Assembly: GCA_008802785.1 (NCBI GenBank) | Contig: VUYT01000026.1 | Span: 124,001 to 188,000, forward strand | DNA length: 64,000 nt | Source of the DNA: Symmetrospora coprosmae | Taxonomy: Eukaryota > Basidiomycota > Cystobasidiomycetes > Symmetrosporaceae | Reading direction: 5' to 3' | Part shown: piece after piece, positions 10,783-22,971 of the stretch | Numbering within the stretch: the stretch's first letter is position 1 | How the letters are laid out: every line of letters begins with the position of its first letter | Made by a program: the position numbers and the translations under genes | The notes under the pieces: generated by a model | Databases searched by the model: none | The model's input: only the letters and a program-made list of their open reading frames with translations | Told to the model about the DNA's origin: nothing

Positions 10783-11188
10783 AAGCCGTCTATGCGGGTC
10801 GTATCGAACTTGCCGCTTGCTTGGTGGTAAACGCGTTCGGATTGTACCAGGCAGGCCTGGCTGCTTGTCCCGCGTTCTTTAGGCTTCCCTTGCGATTGCG
10901 ATGAGGATCGAAGGTTGTTTGCGTGCCACAGCATGAGTCCCTTCCAGCAGACGTCAGCGAATGGAGCATCAGGCGTGCCCTAGCCTGCGATAGCGATTAC
11001 TGATTTGGATTACTTGGCTACAATAGAGAGGAAAGGGGCGAAGTCGATATGGGAACTGCTGTGATCTTATAGCACAGCTATGTCACAGGTTGAAGTCATA
11101 AGAGCGTCAAGCTCGGGGACAGACGCGTCTGGGCGCCTGTGGAGGGACTGCGGTGAGTGTATTCGCTCAATTGTCCGTAGGGTGCAGC
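10783..11188. other. Convergent 3' region
   Basis: The 3' flanks of copy 2 (plus strand) and of the small secreted gene (minus strand) meet here. No further gene is supported. Confidence 0.4.
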
Positions 11189-11990
11189 TTAGCGCCGTCG
11201 AGCAACGAAACCCTTCAGAAGATCTCGCAGAGAGTCCCCGATGGATCCAGCTCCGCCCTCCACAGTGTTGGCTGTGGACGAGGAGGTCTGCGCCGCAGCA
11301 GCAACGGGCGCGGCCTGCGAGGCGGCAGGGTCAACGCCCCAGTACGCAGTTGGGGAGGCGCTGCCGAGGGGAGCTCTGTCGCCTCCGGTGCCTTCCGTCG
11401 CAGTCGGCTCAGCAAGTGTGATGTTGGCGTTTGGGTCGTGCGAGAGCGCAAAGCCTTGCTGCGTGTCCGACACAACCTGCCCCTGGTAGAGCTCCTGGAC
11501 GAGCAAGGTGTAGTTGCCGTCGGCTATGGCAGCCGAGTCGACTGTGATGGTTGTGTTGACTGTGTACCAGTTGTCGACGAACGGCAGGTCCGCAGCAATG
11601 GCATACACGCCGGTCGCGTTCTGCAGGGACACGGTCGCGGTCGTCTCGTCGGCGCGTTCCTGCAGGATCCAGAAGAGGTGAGCGCGACTCGGCGGGCGGA
11701 GAAGCAGGGCTGGCAATACGCACACCGTTACGGTAGGTAAGGAGGAATGTCGAGTTGAGCTCGCTGCTGTTGGCCAGCAGGAAGAAGTTGGGAATGGGCT
11801 GCAGGATCTCGGCGACTGCGTGTGATGGACGAAAAGAGGGCGTCAGTCCATCCTTTGCAAAGCGCAGCGCGCGAGCACAGTAAGACCCACAATGAGGTGC
11901 ACGACTGTTTAGCAATGGGATGACGCTCGCAGAGACGCTCATTGCTGCCGTGGCTGCCGCCATCACGAATCCTGCGCTGAGTCGGGGCAT
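11189..11990 (-). CDS. Small secreted protein of unknown function
   Basis: Three exons. Exon 1 encodes a signal peptide (MPRLSAGFVMAAATAAMSVS) and ends at PH. An intron with donor GTGGGT, a CTGAC branch site and ACACGCAG acceptor follows. Exon 2 (FAEILQPIPNFFLLANSSEL...TYRNG) joins in phase to exon 3 (ERADETTATVSLQNATGVYA...). Alternating hydrophobic residues (WYTVNTTITVDSAAIADGNY) suggest a beta-sandwich. Several N-glycosylation sites are visible (NSS, NST, NAT, NTT, NYT, NIT). The C-terminus is Ala/Ser-rich and ends VARRR, without an obvious GPI signal. No family is recognised. It lies in a run of genes for exported proteins. Confidence 0.7.
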
Positions 11991-12506
11991 CCTGGCCGAG
12001 GTCGAGGTCGTTGCTGGAACGGAGGGTGCGAGCGCAGGCGCAGAGCTGAAAAGACGGAATGGGAATCCTGCAAAGGAGAGTGCGATGGCAGATGGTGCCT
12101 GCGTGTGGGTGTGTATGTGCAGTCAAGGTCCAGACTGAGCGTGTGCAGGAAGTGATATGTCGTGGAGCAGAGGCGGAGTGAGGAAGCAGCCGCGAAGGTG
12201 CACGCGCGTGTGTGCTTGGGTGACATCGACGGCCCGCTGCTATGGTGGCAAATGGGCAAGGACGCGTTCGCAAGGGGCAAGAGCAAGCACAAAGACCGTG
12301 ATGTGACGTGATGGGATAAGCTGCAGCATCGTTGAGCACGACAAACGCAGAAGAGGCTATGGTACACAAGAGTGTGGAGAGACGACGAGGACACTGCTAT
12401 GCAAATTGCGGGCAGGTGCGGGGAGAAAGAGTAGGGCGAAGGGCTAACACCACGAAGCCAGCTAAAGCCGGCAGGTGTAGCCGTTGACGACAGAGCGCGC
12501 GCACGC
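11991..12506. other. Intergenic, promoter of the small secreted gene
   Basis: About 515 bp between two minus-strand genes. Open frames here are short and carry no domain. It should contain the promoter of the gene starting at 11990 and the 3' end of the Rds1-like gene. Confidence 0.4.
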
Positions 12507-13760
12507 TTAGAAGAGCGTAGCGGCGGCAGCGGCGACCAGGCCCATGGCGAGGCCGGCAGCGGCAGTGACACCAGAGGTCCTCGAGGCAGCACCAGTGGTG
12601 GCAGCGGCGTTCGAGCCCACAGTCGAGTTGGATCCACCTCGGGTAGCACCAGCACCGGAGGATGCAGTGTTGTTCTTGGTGTCGAGCTATCGCCGAAAAA
12701 GCCATTAGCCCCCATGCGTGCATGCAAATGGAGAGGACCGGAAGAGACTCACGTTGAGCACGAACGGTCCAGCAAGGACAGTCGAGTCGTTGAAGCCGGA
12801 GTTGGAGCTCGAAATGACACCGTAGGCCTGGCCAGTGGTAACGTTCTGCGACGGGATCTGGCACGATCCGTTCTGGTAAGGCGAGATAGCCTGGCCGAGA
12901 CCAGAGAGGAAGATCTACGAGGTGGGCATTGTCAGCACCAGCAAGCACATCGGCCGAATGGACATGGCAAAAACTCACGCAGTACTTGTTGCCCTCAGAG
13001 GTCGAGTTGGCGTACGAGACCTGGATGGTGCTGCCAATGGTGGCATTGGCGCTGGTCAGGTTGGCAGCGGGGAAAGGGGTGAAAGGAGGAGCCGAGCCAT
13101 CCGGGCACGACATGAAGAAGGGCGTCGCGATGGACTGCACCGACGTGGGCGTGAGCGGGGTGTCGAAGGTGACGGCCGGCGAAAAGCCGTTGACATAGCG
13201 GATGAAGGCAGTGTGCCTGGCCTCGGCGGTGAGGATGGCGCCCGCGGCCGTCAGGTAGGCCGGGTTCTGAATGTACTGCGCAGCACCGAGGTAGGCGCTG
13301 GTTCCGACACCCTCGAGGACCTGCGACAGAGCGAGGAACGAGTCGACGCTGGTGTAAGGGAAGTTGTAACGGCAAGCCTGGACGGGCGTCGCGCCTGCAG
13401 CCGAAAGGGCGCTCGTGAGGAACGAGACGTGCTCGGCCTCATCGGCAGCGATCGTCTCGATGTTGGCGCGGATGTTGCTCGCGTATCCAGCAGAGGTGAA
13501 GTCGCTGGCCGAGAAGTTGGACAGGGCCTGCGAGTAGAAGGTCGCCTCGAGGTGCTCAAGGACGAGGGCAAAGTTGAGAATCTGCGTGAGTTGTGCGAGA
13601 GACCCGTCAGCGCTGTGCTTCTGCCAGGAAACAACACCCAGAACAAACTCACGTCGGCATCCGTGAGGGCCGGGGCAGCTGCCTGTCGCTTCTCAACGGC
13701 GGCACCGTTGGTCGAGACGGCCAGAGCGGCGAAGACAGCGGAGATGAGTGCAGCACGCAT
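12507..13760 (-). CDS. Ferritin-like Rds1-family secreted protein, probably GPI-anchored
   Basis: Four exons, 13653-13760, 12979-13581, 12753-12914 and 12507-12686, add up to 350 aa in phase. A signal peptide (MRAALISAVFAALAVSTNGA) and a KR dibasic site open the protein. The ferritin-like helical domain shows EHLEATFYSQAL, FTSAGY, IAADEAEHVSFLTSAL, CRYNFPYTSVDSFL and AEARHTAFIRYVNG. The Glu and Glu-x-x-His residues are placed as in metal-binding ferritin-like proteins. The C-terminus is Ser/Thr/Ala-rich and ends in a hydrophobic tail (AAAGLAMGLVAAAATLF), typical of a GPI signal. Rds1-type proteins in fission yeast respond to nutrient and stress signals. The present function is not known. Confidence 0.85.
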
Positions 13761-14639
13761 GTTGACTGGTGATTGTTTGTTGTGGGTGAGGGTGGTAAGA
13801 GGGTGGTAGTTCCTTAGATTGTCCTTGTAAGTGGAGAAAGGCTGGAGGCTGAAGCTGTAGAAGCTGAAGTGGGGGATAACAATAGGAGAGTAGTTGCAGT
13901 TGTGGGTGCGGATGGAGAGGGAAAGAGAGAAGGAGGGAGGAGCGTCAGGCCTCTATTTGAGGGCGGATCAGCAACGGGGCCCGGTGCCCAGAGAGGGGAT
14001 CGCCACCAAGGCAATTCAGGCGCCGACTGGGACCAGCCCTGGCCGTCAAGTCAACAACTCGTTCGAGTGCTCGTCGAGAGCTGGTGAAGGGCGCGCGCCT
14101 GTTGGGCGAGATTCTCGCTCGCTCCTGACCACGGGCGGGCGGTTGCAAATGCGCAGCTGGTCCCATTTGCCATAAATGCATTTCGAGGCCGGGCATGTCG
14201 GAAACATCGGTCGAGCCGCTTCGAAGACGTTGCGGCCGCGGGCGGAGAGCGATCGACCTGCTGGAAAGGGTCACGTGCCAGGCCCGCCAGGGGGAACACA
14301 CGGACCCTCTCTCTCAGTCTCGAGACAGGTTGGAGGGGAAGCGAGCACCAGTGCGACCGCAGTATAGTGAGAGAGGAGACCTTCAGCGTCGTCCGTGCAG
14401 CTGCTCATCTGCCTCAGGCTGTATTGTCGAGGCCGCTCCATAACAATGCAGCGGAGACATCTGGGCAGGACCCTCCAAAGCGACGCGCTGCGAACAGAGC
14501 CGTCGCATCAACCTTCATGTCTTCATACGCGGAGGCTACTCTACACGACATACTGTTGACTACTACCTCACGCCTCGAACGCCCATCGTGTTGCCGCCGT
14601 GCTTGACCTGCTGCTCCTGCGGTGCCCGTCAGACCGCCC
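13761..14639 (-). promoter_or_regulatory. Long upstream region of the Rds1-like gene
   Basis: About 880 bp lie between the Rds1-like start and the stop of VPS35 on the same strand. The part next to the ATG is pyrimidine-rich on the coding strand, as in many fungal leaders. A CACGTG palindrome lies near 14273. No gene is supported. Confidence 0.35.
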
Positions 14640-17600
14640 TCACTGCAAGCCCATCTTGAGCAACGATCCCACGAGGTCAATCTCATTGAAGGCGTCCTGG
14701 AGCGAGCTTGCAGCCCCAGACGAGGCGGCCAGCGCCCCTTCCTTCCTCGAGTGCAGGAACGCCAGGGTCGAGCGGAAGTGCTGGACGATGTTGTCCGGGC
14801 TTGAGACGCCCTCGATGAGGCCCGCCGTTGCGCTCGATGAGGTCGGGTGCACGTCGCTCCCATGGATGTTGTCAATGTTGGACGTGATGAGCTCGACGAG
14901 GCTGTTGATGTGCTTGGGCGTGACGGCCTCGACCTGCCTCTCAAAGTAGTAGATGTACTGGTCGAGCGCATCAACGTACAGCTGCACCGTCGTGATCTCG
15001 TCGATGCAGTTTGTCGCAATCCGCAGCGCCTTTTGCAAGCACTCGAGCACGCGCTTCCCATCGCGGCACAGAGGCTTGCCCTCCTTTGCCGCTCCGCCCG
15101 CAGTCTCCGTCTGCCACCACAGGTGCGATGCGAGCATCACCGCTGTTGCCTGATGCCCCTTCTTGAGGAGCTTGGCTCCGTGCAGTGCCGCCTTTGTGAT
15201 GAGCGTGTCGTAGTTGTCTGCCGTAAAGACGCGCGCCTGCTGCAGTGTCTGGATAACCAGCGTGATGGCCTGCAATTGCGCCCGACTCTCCGAGATGGAC
15301 TCCTCGTAGATGGTGAACGCCTGCACCGCGAATTCGTACGCGATGTCCTCTAGATCTGACTCGTCTGCCGCTTGCAAAGCGAGCAGGTATAGGCGCAGGC
15401 AGATCTCCGACGCGTCTGATGGTGAGTTGTAGAGGGTGGAAATGACTGCATGGCAAGTGCGAGTCAGCGATAGATCATCAGCGGTGCAAAGTGTGTCACA
15501 GGCGCTGACCTTGGTGAATGAAGCGGAACAGCGTCGACGCTTTCGCCTCGCCCTCCATGTCCGAAGGCGAGATGCCAGCTTCGACAGCTTTCGCTCTGCG
15601 TCGACGTGCAAGCTTGACGGCCGCGACAATGAGCGGAGGGAACGTCCAGCGTATCCTGTCACCACCTTCTGCGAAAGCTGTCCGTGCCGTTTGTAGGAGC
15701 TGAAGGAGAACCAAGCCGTCGTTATCAGTTCCAGGTCGGCAGACACGTGAACCTGACCTGAGCTTAGCCCACCTTGAACTGCACATCGTCGTCATCGTTC
15801 CGGAAGAGGTGCACTAGCCTCGCGACCCAGCCCTGCTCCTCCGCCATCTCTTGCAAATCGTACATCTGCCCCCCGCGCTGGCTGCTCCCGCGCAGCATCG
15901 GTCCGCCGCGGAGCTGTCCCTGCCCATGTCCCATCCGCTGCTGCTGGTAGCCCTGCTGCTGTCCAAACTGCATTGGCATCCCGATATTCGCATCGCGTTG
16001 ATCCTTGATGAGCACGTGGCACAGGTCGAGGATCCCCTTTACCTCCTCGGGCGTCGAGATGATGGTTTCGCGCTTGAGGACGGACGACACAATCGCGTGC
16101 CCGATGGCACGACGCGTCGCATATGGCTGTGATTGGAGAATGGGCGTGTATGTGGGAATGTGGAGCAGGTCCAGAGGTGATTGGTACGAGGTGATGGGCG
16201 CGACAAGGAGAGCAAGCAGGTTCTGCACGGTGGCAGGGTGGTGAAGGTCCGGGCTACAAGCAGAAACGCATCGTGAGCGACTGTTCCGCAAGGTGGGGCG
16301 CTACATCTCAACGCTGAGACTCACCTATCGGCATACTCGTCTACCTTCATCTTGGCAAAGCTGAGCACCTGGTCGACATAGTCGATGCGGTCCGGATAGC
16401 ACGACAGCGATAGGTTGATGAGCGAAACAAAAAGGGCAGTGATGTCCTGGATGGAGAGGTCCGGGCGGGCCTTGATGAGCTCGACGACCTGGTGCCAAAA
16501 GACCTCAAACAGCTTGACGTCTTCCGGGATGCCGCGGTACTTCTTCACTTCCGGCTGATGCTGCTGTTGTGGCGCCGGTGGCGTTTTCTCCGTTTCGGCA
16601 GCCGGCGTCTCCCCCTGCTCGCCATTGGCCCCCTCGCCGTTCGCGGCGCCTGCCTCCCTATCCACCTGCCCGTCTTTCTCCGAGACGACGCTGTCGACCC
16701 CGCTATCGCCGCCGCTCTTCTCTGTGCCATCCAACGAAGCTGCAGCTGGCTTTGCCGCGGCCTCGGCTTTCTCCTGCTCGGCCTTCTCATCATTCTCTGC
16801 CTCACGAGCTGCATAGGCGGCCAGACGGTCGATCAGAGCAATGACGATCTGCTTGATGTTGACTTTGGGGTGGAGCCGAGCAGTCGCCGATAGGAAAGGG
16901 CCAAGCGTGCGTAGATGGAAGTCGTCCGTGAAGACCTGGCACGCAGAACGGATGAGATGAAGCTAATCAGCGTCCCTCCCTGCCTCGTCCACGGTGAGAC
17001 CACCGTACCTGAATGACCACTTCCATGAGGTACTCTTGCGCAATGACGTCCTTGCAGTTGACGACCTGCTCGAGAATAGCTGGCAAGATGATGCGCCTGT
17101 ACATTTCGAGGTCGACGCCTTCGAGCTGCGACAGGCGGACGAGGTTGGTCCCGACGAGGATCCGGAGCTCCTTCCTCTCCATCTCGCGCTTCTCCCTGTC
17201 GCGCGACAAGCCCTGGTGCTGCAGTCGCACCCAGAGCTTGTTCATCTCGATAAAGTTGGTCAACACGAAGCCAATGGAGTCGTACAGGTTGCCAGAGGGT
17301 CTATGCGCGCGGGGGGAATACGAAGCACGTTCCGCCTCGTCAGCCTGGCGAGCGAGCGAGCTCGACATGAAAGTGGAGCAGTGCGCCCACCCTTGGTCGT
17401 TGCCTATTGGCAGGTGATCACGCGTCATGCCCGAGAGGTAGTATCGGAGGAAGAGGCCTCTTGTAGGGTGCTGAACCCCACGAGCCATCTCCATCATGTC
17501 CTTCATGATCTCCTTGATTGGCGCGTCGGGCACGCTGAGGTAGACTGTCCCGACTGTGATCATGAGGTACAGCCGTGGGACAATGTTCCCAGCGTACTGG

Positions 17601-17944
17601 ACGAGCTCGTACAGGTCGGCGAGGTGGTGCCTGCCGTTCGAGTGCGCCTCAAAGAGGTAGGCGGACAGGTGGCGGAGCGCGTCGAACACGGCCATGTAGA
17701 GCTCGTAGTACTGCTTGGGCGACAGGGTTGAGCTGCGGAGCTCGGCGAGCATCTGCGAGGCGTGCTTGAGCGAGTCCATGAGCTGGTCCCCGTCCAGGCA
17801 CTTCTTCATGAGTCCGAGCTGCTGCTTTACGGTGATGAGGCACTCGCCCAGGCTGCGACCGCCATCCAACCCGGCTGCCCCTGATGCTGCGCCTACGTCT
17901 GCCCCGCCTGCTGCACTCCCTCCTGCCGCTGCTGTGGATGCCAT
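14640..17944 (-). CDS. VPS35: Retromer subunit Vps35
   Basis: Vps35 is the alpha-solenoid backbone of the retromer cargo-recognition trimer, which returns receptors from endosomes to the Golgi. Five exons are read: 17009-17944, 16325-16935, 15773-16253, about 15513-15699, and 14640-15447. Family landmarks are [40 protein letters not shown], the [10 protein letters not shown](T)VY segment, and [18 protein letters not shown]. The last contains the PRLYL and RGLFLRYYL motifs needed for Vps26 binding. HEAT-like helices continue to the C-terminus ([11 protein letters not shown]). A Glu/Gln/Ala-rich acidic insert lies in exon 2 (16560-16750). Another endosomal sorting gene, VPS23, occurs at 60-62 kb. 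Confidence 0.96.
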
Positions 17945-18328
17945 CCTTGCTGCAGTTGCGTGTATGTGCGCCTGCCTCTATCCGCGTGCGTGCTCGATGA
18001 CGATACGGGGCCAGCGGACTCGGACTGCGGGCCTGTTGGACGCCTTCTCCGACGTTCGGTGCAGTGATGGCCTGGCCACTGCGATCTGATGGGATGGATG
18101 CAGCGATGAGCAGGCTATTGCTGTCCTCCTGGTGGGCTTGGTGGTGTTGGTCGAAGCGGGAAGGGCGCAGGAGGGCGAGGAGGAGCACACGGGAAGGGGC
18201 CAAGGCGCTTGCCCGGTCCTCGAGGAGGAACAAGGACGTCGTCGACACTCTGCACAACTCCCATTCCTACATATACTCGATATCGCATCCATGCAGGATG
18301 CAGTCCGCGTAGCAGCGTCGTCAGCACA
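17945..18328. promoter_or_regulatory. Divergent promoter between VPS35 and the CaaX protein gene
   Basis: The two ATGs point away from each other across 384 bp, so both promoters must lie here. The sequence is GC-rich without a convincing TATA box. Confidence 0.5.
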
Positions 18329-20378
18329 ATGGCAGCAGCTGTAGCGAGCCCGCAGCAGCGCTATGTCTCGTCCATCCCCCTCACCCCTGCGCGGTCAAGG
18401 GAGGTCGGCAGCACCAGCAGCAGGAGGCATGGACAGCTGCAGCAGCAGCAGCAGCAGCAGCAACCAACATCGCGATGGGAGGACATCACAAAGGAGCGTC
18501 TGCCAGGGCCGGATCTGCTGGTGCAGGGAGCACGGTCTCCGCGGGTCACTGTCGACGCCACCGCTCTGAACGCCTCAGTGTCGAGCCTGCCGGAGGACCA
18601 TCTCGAGGATCTCCTGACGTGCGTTATATCCTCCATGGCGTGGCGCGGAGGCATAGCTGCACGCTGCCTCATTCCTGCTCGCGCTCACGCTGGAGTTGGG
18701 TAACACGCCCGCGCAATCTGCATACAGGCTGCCCATGGCACAGGAGCTCAAACCGAGACGCGCGCGCAGCAAGGCCTCACTGACGACCATCGCCTCGGAG
18801 AATGGCTCGACCACGACGAACGGCAGCACGGCCTTCCCGTCGACATCGACACCCAAAAGGGGGAATCCGTCCGCCGAAGCGGCGGCACCGCTGTCTCCGG
18901 ATGACAATTATGGAGGAGACACTACTGGAACATCGGTGTCTGTCAGCCACGTCGCCAATAGTACGAGAGACTCGCCGTACCAGCCTCCGACGCGCTCGCA
19001 CAGTCTCCGAAAGCGCACCCAGTCCACCCCGTTGCGCAACAACCTGGCCTCGACTGTCACAGACCTATCCGCTCCGCCCCTCACGGCTCTCAGCAGCAGC
19101 AAGATCCCAAAGAGTGCAGTACCCGGTCCCTCTCCAGCCGCATCTCCGGTACTGGGCAGTAACACAAAGTCCGGTCCCGGGGCCAAATCATCCGGAGGAC
19201 ATTCGCCCCGCCCACGCGCAGTGACCAACAATCTGCCAGCTTCGGGCACCCCAAAGGGTGGGACTAGGAAAGCGCAGGGCACCTCCGGCACATCGCCATC
19301 GCTCAATGGCCGCAAGCCAGCTCCCTCATCTACCGTGCGCAGTCCGAGTGCCAACCGGCTGCAGCAGAAGAAGTCCACCCCTTCCAGCCCATCCACGCCC
19401 TACCGGTCCCGCGCCGGTTCTCTATCGACAGCCGCAGCCGCAAAGAGCGCATGGCAAGACGACGGCGAGAACGATCCGGCAGACTGGGACCCAAGCGCCG
19501 CGCCGCCGTGGCTGGCTGACCAGCAGGAGCACCTGTACCGCTCCGACATTGTGGGGCTCGTCACGCCCCAGCCGGGCTCACTCGCCGACATTGCCTTACT
19601 GGCAAAGCAGAAGCAGCAACACGGGCGCGACAGGACACAGGCAGACTCGGGCAACGCCTCCCTGACCGAGGCGGAGCTCGCGGCTGCCAATATATCCACA
19701 AGAAGCTGGGACGACGTCATCCTGCCTGCGGTGGCCAAGCAGATCCGAGCACAGCAGATGCTCGCGGCCCAGCAGCAGCAGGAGAGGGAGGCCTCGACTT
19801 CGCAAGCTCCCGCTCAGCCTGCCACCTCCGCAACGCACGAAGGGCAGGCGCGCGAGAGGAGCGCAGAGCCCCTTCCACCGTCAGAAGGCAGCACGCTTTC
19901 GCCTGACACGATGCCTGGCCGATCTAGACAGGCGAGCAAAGAGTCCCTGGCCTCTCGCAATGGACCGACAGCAGCAGTGCCCATGTATCTCATTCCGCCG
20001 GCCTCCGTCTCTCACCATGGCCAGGCTCAGAGCCTCAACAATCACAATGGCCCGCCATCCCTCTCGTCGCAACAGCAGGGCGCAGCATCCTGTGGCTCGG
20101 CCACCTCCCTCTCGCAGCCCTCGTACCGCTCGACCGGCCGGCAGGAGATCTGGCAGCACACGCCGCTCTCGTCGCCGACCGCAGCCCGGCAGAACGGCTT
20201 CTCCGAGCAGCAGCGCAACACGCAACAGATGGTCCTCAACCCTGCGGAGCCGTCCGGCCTCGGAGGCCAGGTCTTCGATAAAGAGGCGGCGGAGCTTGCG
20301 CGCCTCGAGAAGGAGCGTCTGGCACAGGAGGAGGAGAGGCATGCCAAGAAGGGTGGATGCAGGTGCATCATCATGTAG
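18329..20378 (+). CDS. Intrinsically disordered protein with C-terminal CaaX prenylation motif
   Basis: Two exons. Exon 1 (from 18329, MAAAVASPQQRYVSSIPLTP) contains a poly-Gln run and ends LEDLLT at donor GTGCGT. Exon 2 begins at ...LPMAQELKPRRARSKASL. The protein is about 640 aa, mostly Ser/Pro/Thr/Gln-rich and without a folded domain. Exceptions are a short conserved-looking block (WQDDGENDPADWDPSAAPPW) and RSWDDVILPAVAKQIRAQQM. It ends KKGGCRCIIM: CIIM is a CaaX box whose Met favours farnesylation, and the preceding Cys could be palmitoylated. A charged coiled helix (AELARLEKERLAQEEERHA) precedes the tail. Membrane attachment by lipids is inferred; I know no named orthologue. Confidence 0.85.
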
Positions 20379-20816
20379 CATGGCTCGCGAGGGCTGCTGG
20401 GCGCTCTAAACCAGCTCCAGGCTCCAGCTGCGCGATTCCGACAGTGATTCTTCGCCGAGCCTACACACTACAAGCATGCAGTGGACAGCGATACCTCAAC
20501 CACTTTCAATACCTTACATACGCACATTCGCATGCTCCGTACACGTCCGCCTTTCGGTTACAATCTGTATCGATAGCACTCTTCACACCTTCTCTCATCG
20601 TCTTTTTCGTCTCCTCACTGCCTCGTTGTATGAATAGCCATGTCACATCCGGAAGCGAGTCATACGACCACGAAGCAGACCAATCGAGGTCACTACTCGA
20701 GGCAATCGCCAGCATATTTGGCCTTCCACACACCTGCCTTTCACATCGCACTACTCAACAAGTCGCATGCGCAGCCTATAGCACTTTGTCCCTTTCGACC
20801 GGGCCGTTGCTAATCC
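20379..20816. other. Convergent 3' region
   Basis: About 440 bp between two convergent genes. No supported gene; it must hold both 3' ends. Confidence 0.45.
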
Positions 20817-22971
20817 TTACGCCCACTTCATCGGGACCGAATCTTCCTCGTCCCTCTTGTCCTTGTTCTTGTTGTCCTCGGTGCCAGCGGCTAGTAGCTT
20901 TCGCGGAGGAGAGGGTTTCGGGGCAGACGCCCCAGGAAGTCTGGCGAGGGCTTGCAGCGAACCGGGCATCGGGCCGGGTACCATGCCCGCCTGCACGGGA
21001 ACGGGAGGAACGGGCGTCGTTCCGGCTCGCAAGGGTACCGTGGGCGGCTTGCGCACGACGGCGACCTGGCTTCTCGGACGCAAGGCGGCAGGAATGGCCC
21101 GGGTGAGAGCAGGGCCTGCGGTAGGTACCCGATTGGGGATACAGACCTCCGTAAAGGGGTCTGGAGCGCTGGGTGCGGAGCCTGCCTGTGCCGGCTGGGC
21201 CTGTGCCGGCTTAGGTGCAGTACCTGGCATTATGCGAGCGGGCACCTGGTTCTGCGTAGTCTCCGCAAAGGCGACTTTGCCTTTCGCTTTCACTTTTGCT
21301 TTGAGAGGAGGAGGGAGGACCTGCAGACGAGCTGGCGCCGCCGTCGGCGCCGGTCTGGCCTGCGTCCCCAGCGCGAGGGCGCGATCCTTTTCGCGTTGGC
21401 TCACTCCCGCAACGGCTGTGGAGACAGCAGCAGTTTCCGCCTTCTTGGCAGCCGCTTCTGCAGCTGCCTCTACAGTCGTCACACCGTTCACACGCTGCTG
21501 GGCGCTGTCTTGAAGAGCGAGCTGTCCCTTCTTCCGCTTGTGCAGGGTCGCCTTGTATCCTTTGCTTCCATCAGGATTGACCATGGCGAGCTCCTCGATG
21601 CGGCGGATCTGCTTCGCCGCCGTGCGCTCCGTGACGGAGTTCTCGCCCGTGTCGACCTCGTCGTTGCCATTCTGACGGAGCTTTGTGCGCCGCTCTTTGA
21701 CGTATCGCGCTTCCTCGACGAGCTTCTCGAGCACGACGAACGGGTTCGGCCGCTCGGGGCGCTTTGGCTTGGCCGAGCCCTTTTCGCCAGCGAGGTTGAG
21801 CGCGCCTCCAGGCAGCTTCATGCCGTTCGCTTGAGCGAGCATGGCGCGCGCGCGATTGCCGAAGCGGTTCAGCAGGTCCTGATCAACGCCTTTGGCATCC
21901 TCCTGCGGGTCCTGCTTCTCGCCATCTTTGACCACTACAACGTCTTTCTTCTGCCCGTTCCGGACGACGAGGTGCAGCATGTTGATGATGTGGTTCATGG
22001 CGACTGCGTTGGCCGTGTTGGCGACCATGATAGGTTGCGGGATGGTAGTGACCTCTTCGTTGCTGGGGATGAAGATGCGGATGAGCGGGATGAAGATGAG
22101 GACCGCCACAGGCGCCACGTAGAATATGACCGTCAGCGTCACTGGGTGCGGGGTATAGTCCGTGTTCTCCTCGATCCCCTTTTTGAGCGTGAAGAACATG
22201 ACTGCTGTTACGACAAAGTAGGCAATGTCGATGGCGACAGTGGCGATGAGGACGATCCAGCGGAACAGCTGAGGCATGCCTTTGCAGAAGGTCTGTGGGC
22301 TTATGGGAATTAGATGTTGTGGGAGACTGAGAGGGGATGGCGCTGGACTTACGAAAGCGGCGACGATTGTAATAGCGCAAGCGCCTGGGAGAGGCAGCAT
22401 CAGCAGGCACGCAGTAGACTTTGGGGGCCAACCAAAACTCACTGACTGCCAGGATTGGCCAGACTTGGGTGAGGATTAGCGGCGGAAGCGCTTTTGCCCT
22501 ATATCAGGACGGGTCAGCCTTGAAAGTCGACCCAGAATGGTGCGCTTCTCGCACTCACCACTTGTCTGCGCCCTCAAAGCCGACAGGGTCGATGGTGAGT
22601 CCGAGCGACAGTGCTAGACAGGTGGTGCCTGCAGACAGTGTGCGTCAGTCCGTGAGACTAGCGGCTTGGTATAGCCCGCGACCCACCAGGCGATTTGTAG
22701 CAGACTCTGAACATACCGACGCTTACAAAGCTCGGGACGCCCTTTGCTTTGGTGTCGGCGACGACCAGCGCCAGTTGGGTCCCCAGGGACTCATTCACGT
22801 AGCTCGCTGCTGATGCAAGAGCGGGAACGGCTATCAGTAGACCAGCTGCAGCAGACGGTTCAGCCAGGGCGCACATATGCCAATGCAAGCGCACCCACCC
22901 AAGATAGTGCTAAAGACCAGAGTGAGGATGCTACATTGCATAGGAGTGGTCCTGCCGGTCTCTTTGTCCAT
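20817..22971 (-). CDS. Polytopic membrane protein of unknown function with long basic tail
   Basis: The start is MDKETGRTTPMQCSILTLVF at 22971. Several short exons between 22971 and 22360 encode hydrophobic helices (AGLLIAVPALASAASYV; LAVSACAITIVAAF). A long exon from about 22300 follows, with LFRWIVLIATVAIDIAYFVV and LTVIFYVAPVAVLIFIPLIR. At least four membrane segments are visible. The C-terminal 400 residues are soluble and rich in Lys, Ala and Pro (KRPERPNPFVVLEKLVEEAR; KATLHKRKKGQLAL), ending DEEDSVPMKWA. No transporter or receptor family is recognised. The exon borders upstream of 22300 are not all resolved. Confidence 0.7.

Noticed and set aside
20952-22313. Plus-strand open frame of 453 codons
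   Set aside because: It is antisense to the membrane-protein gene. The minus-strand frame has membrane helices and sensible composition, while this one is Arg-rich shadow sequence.
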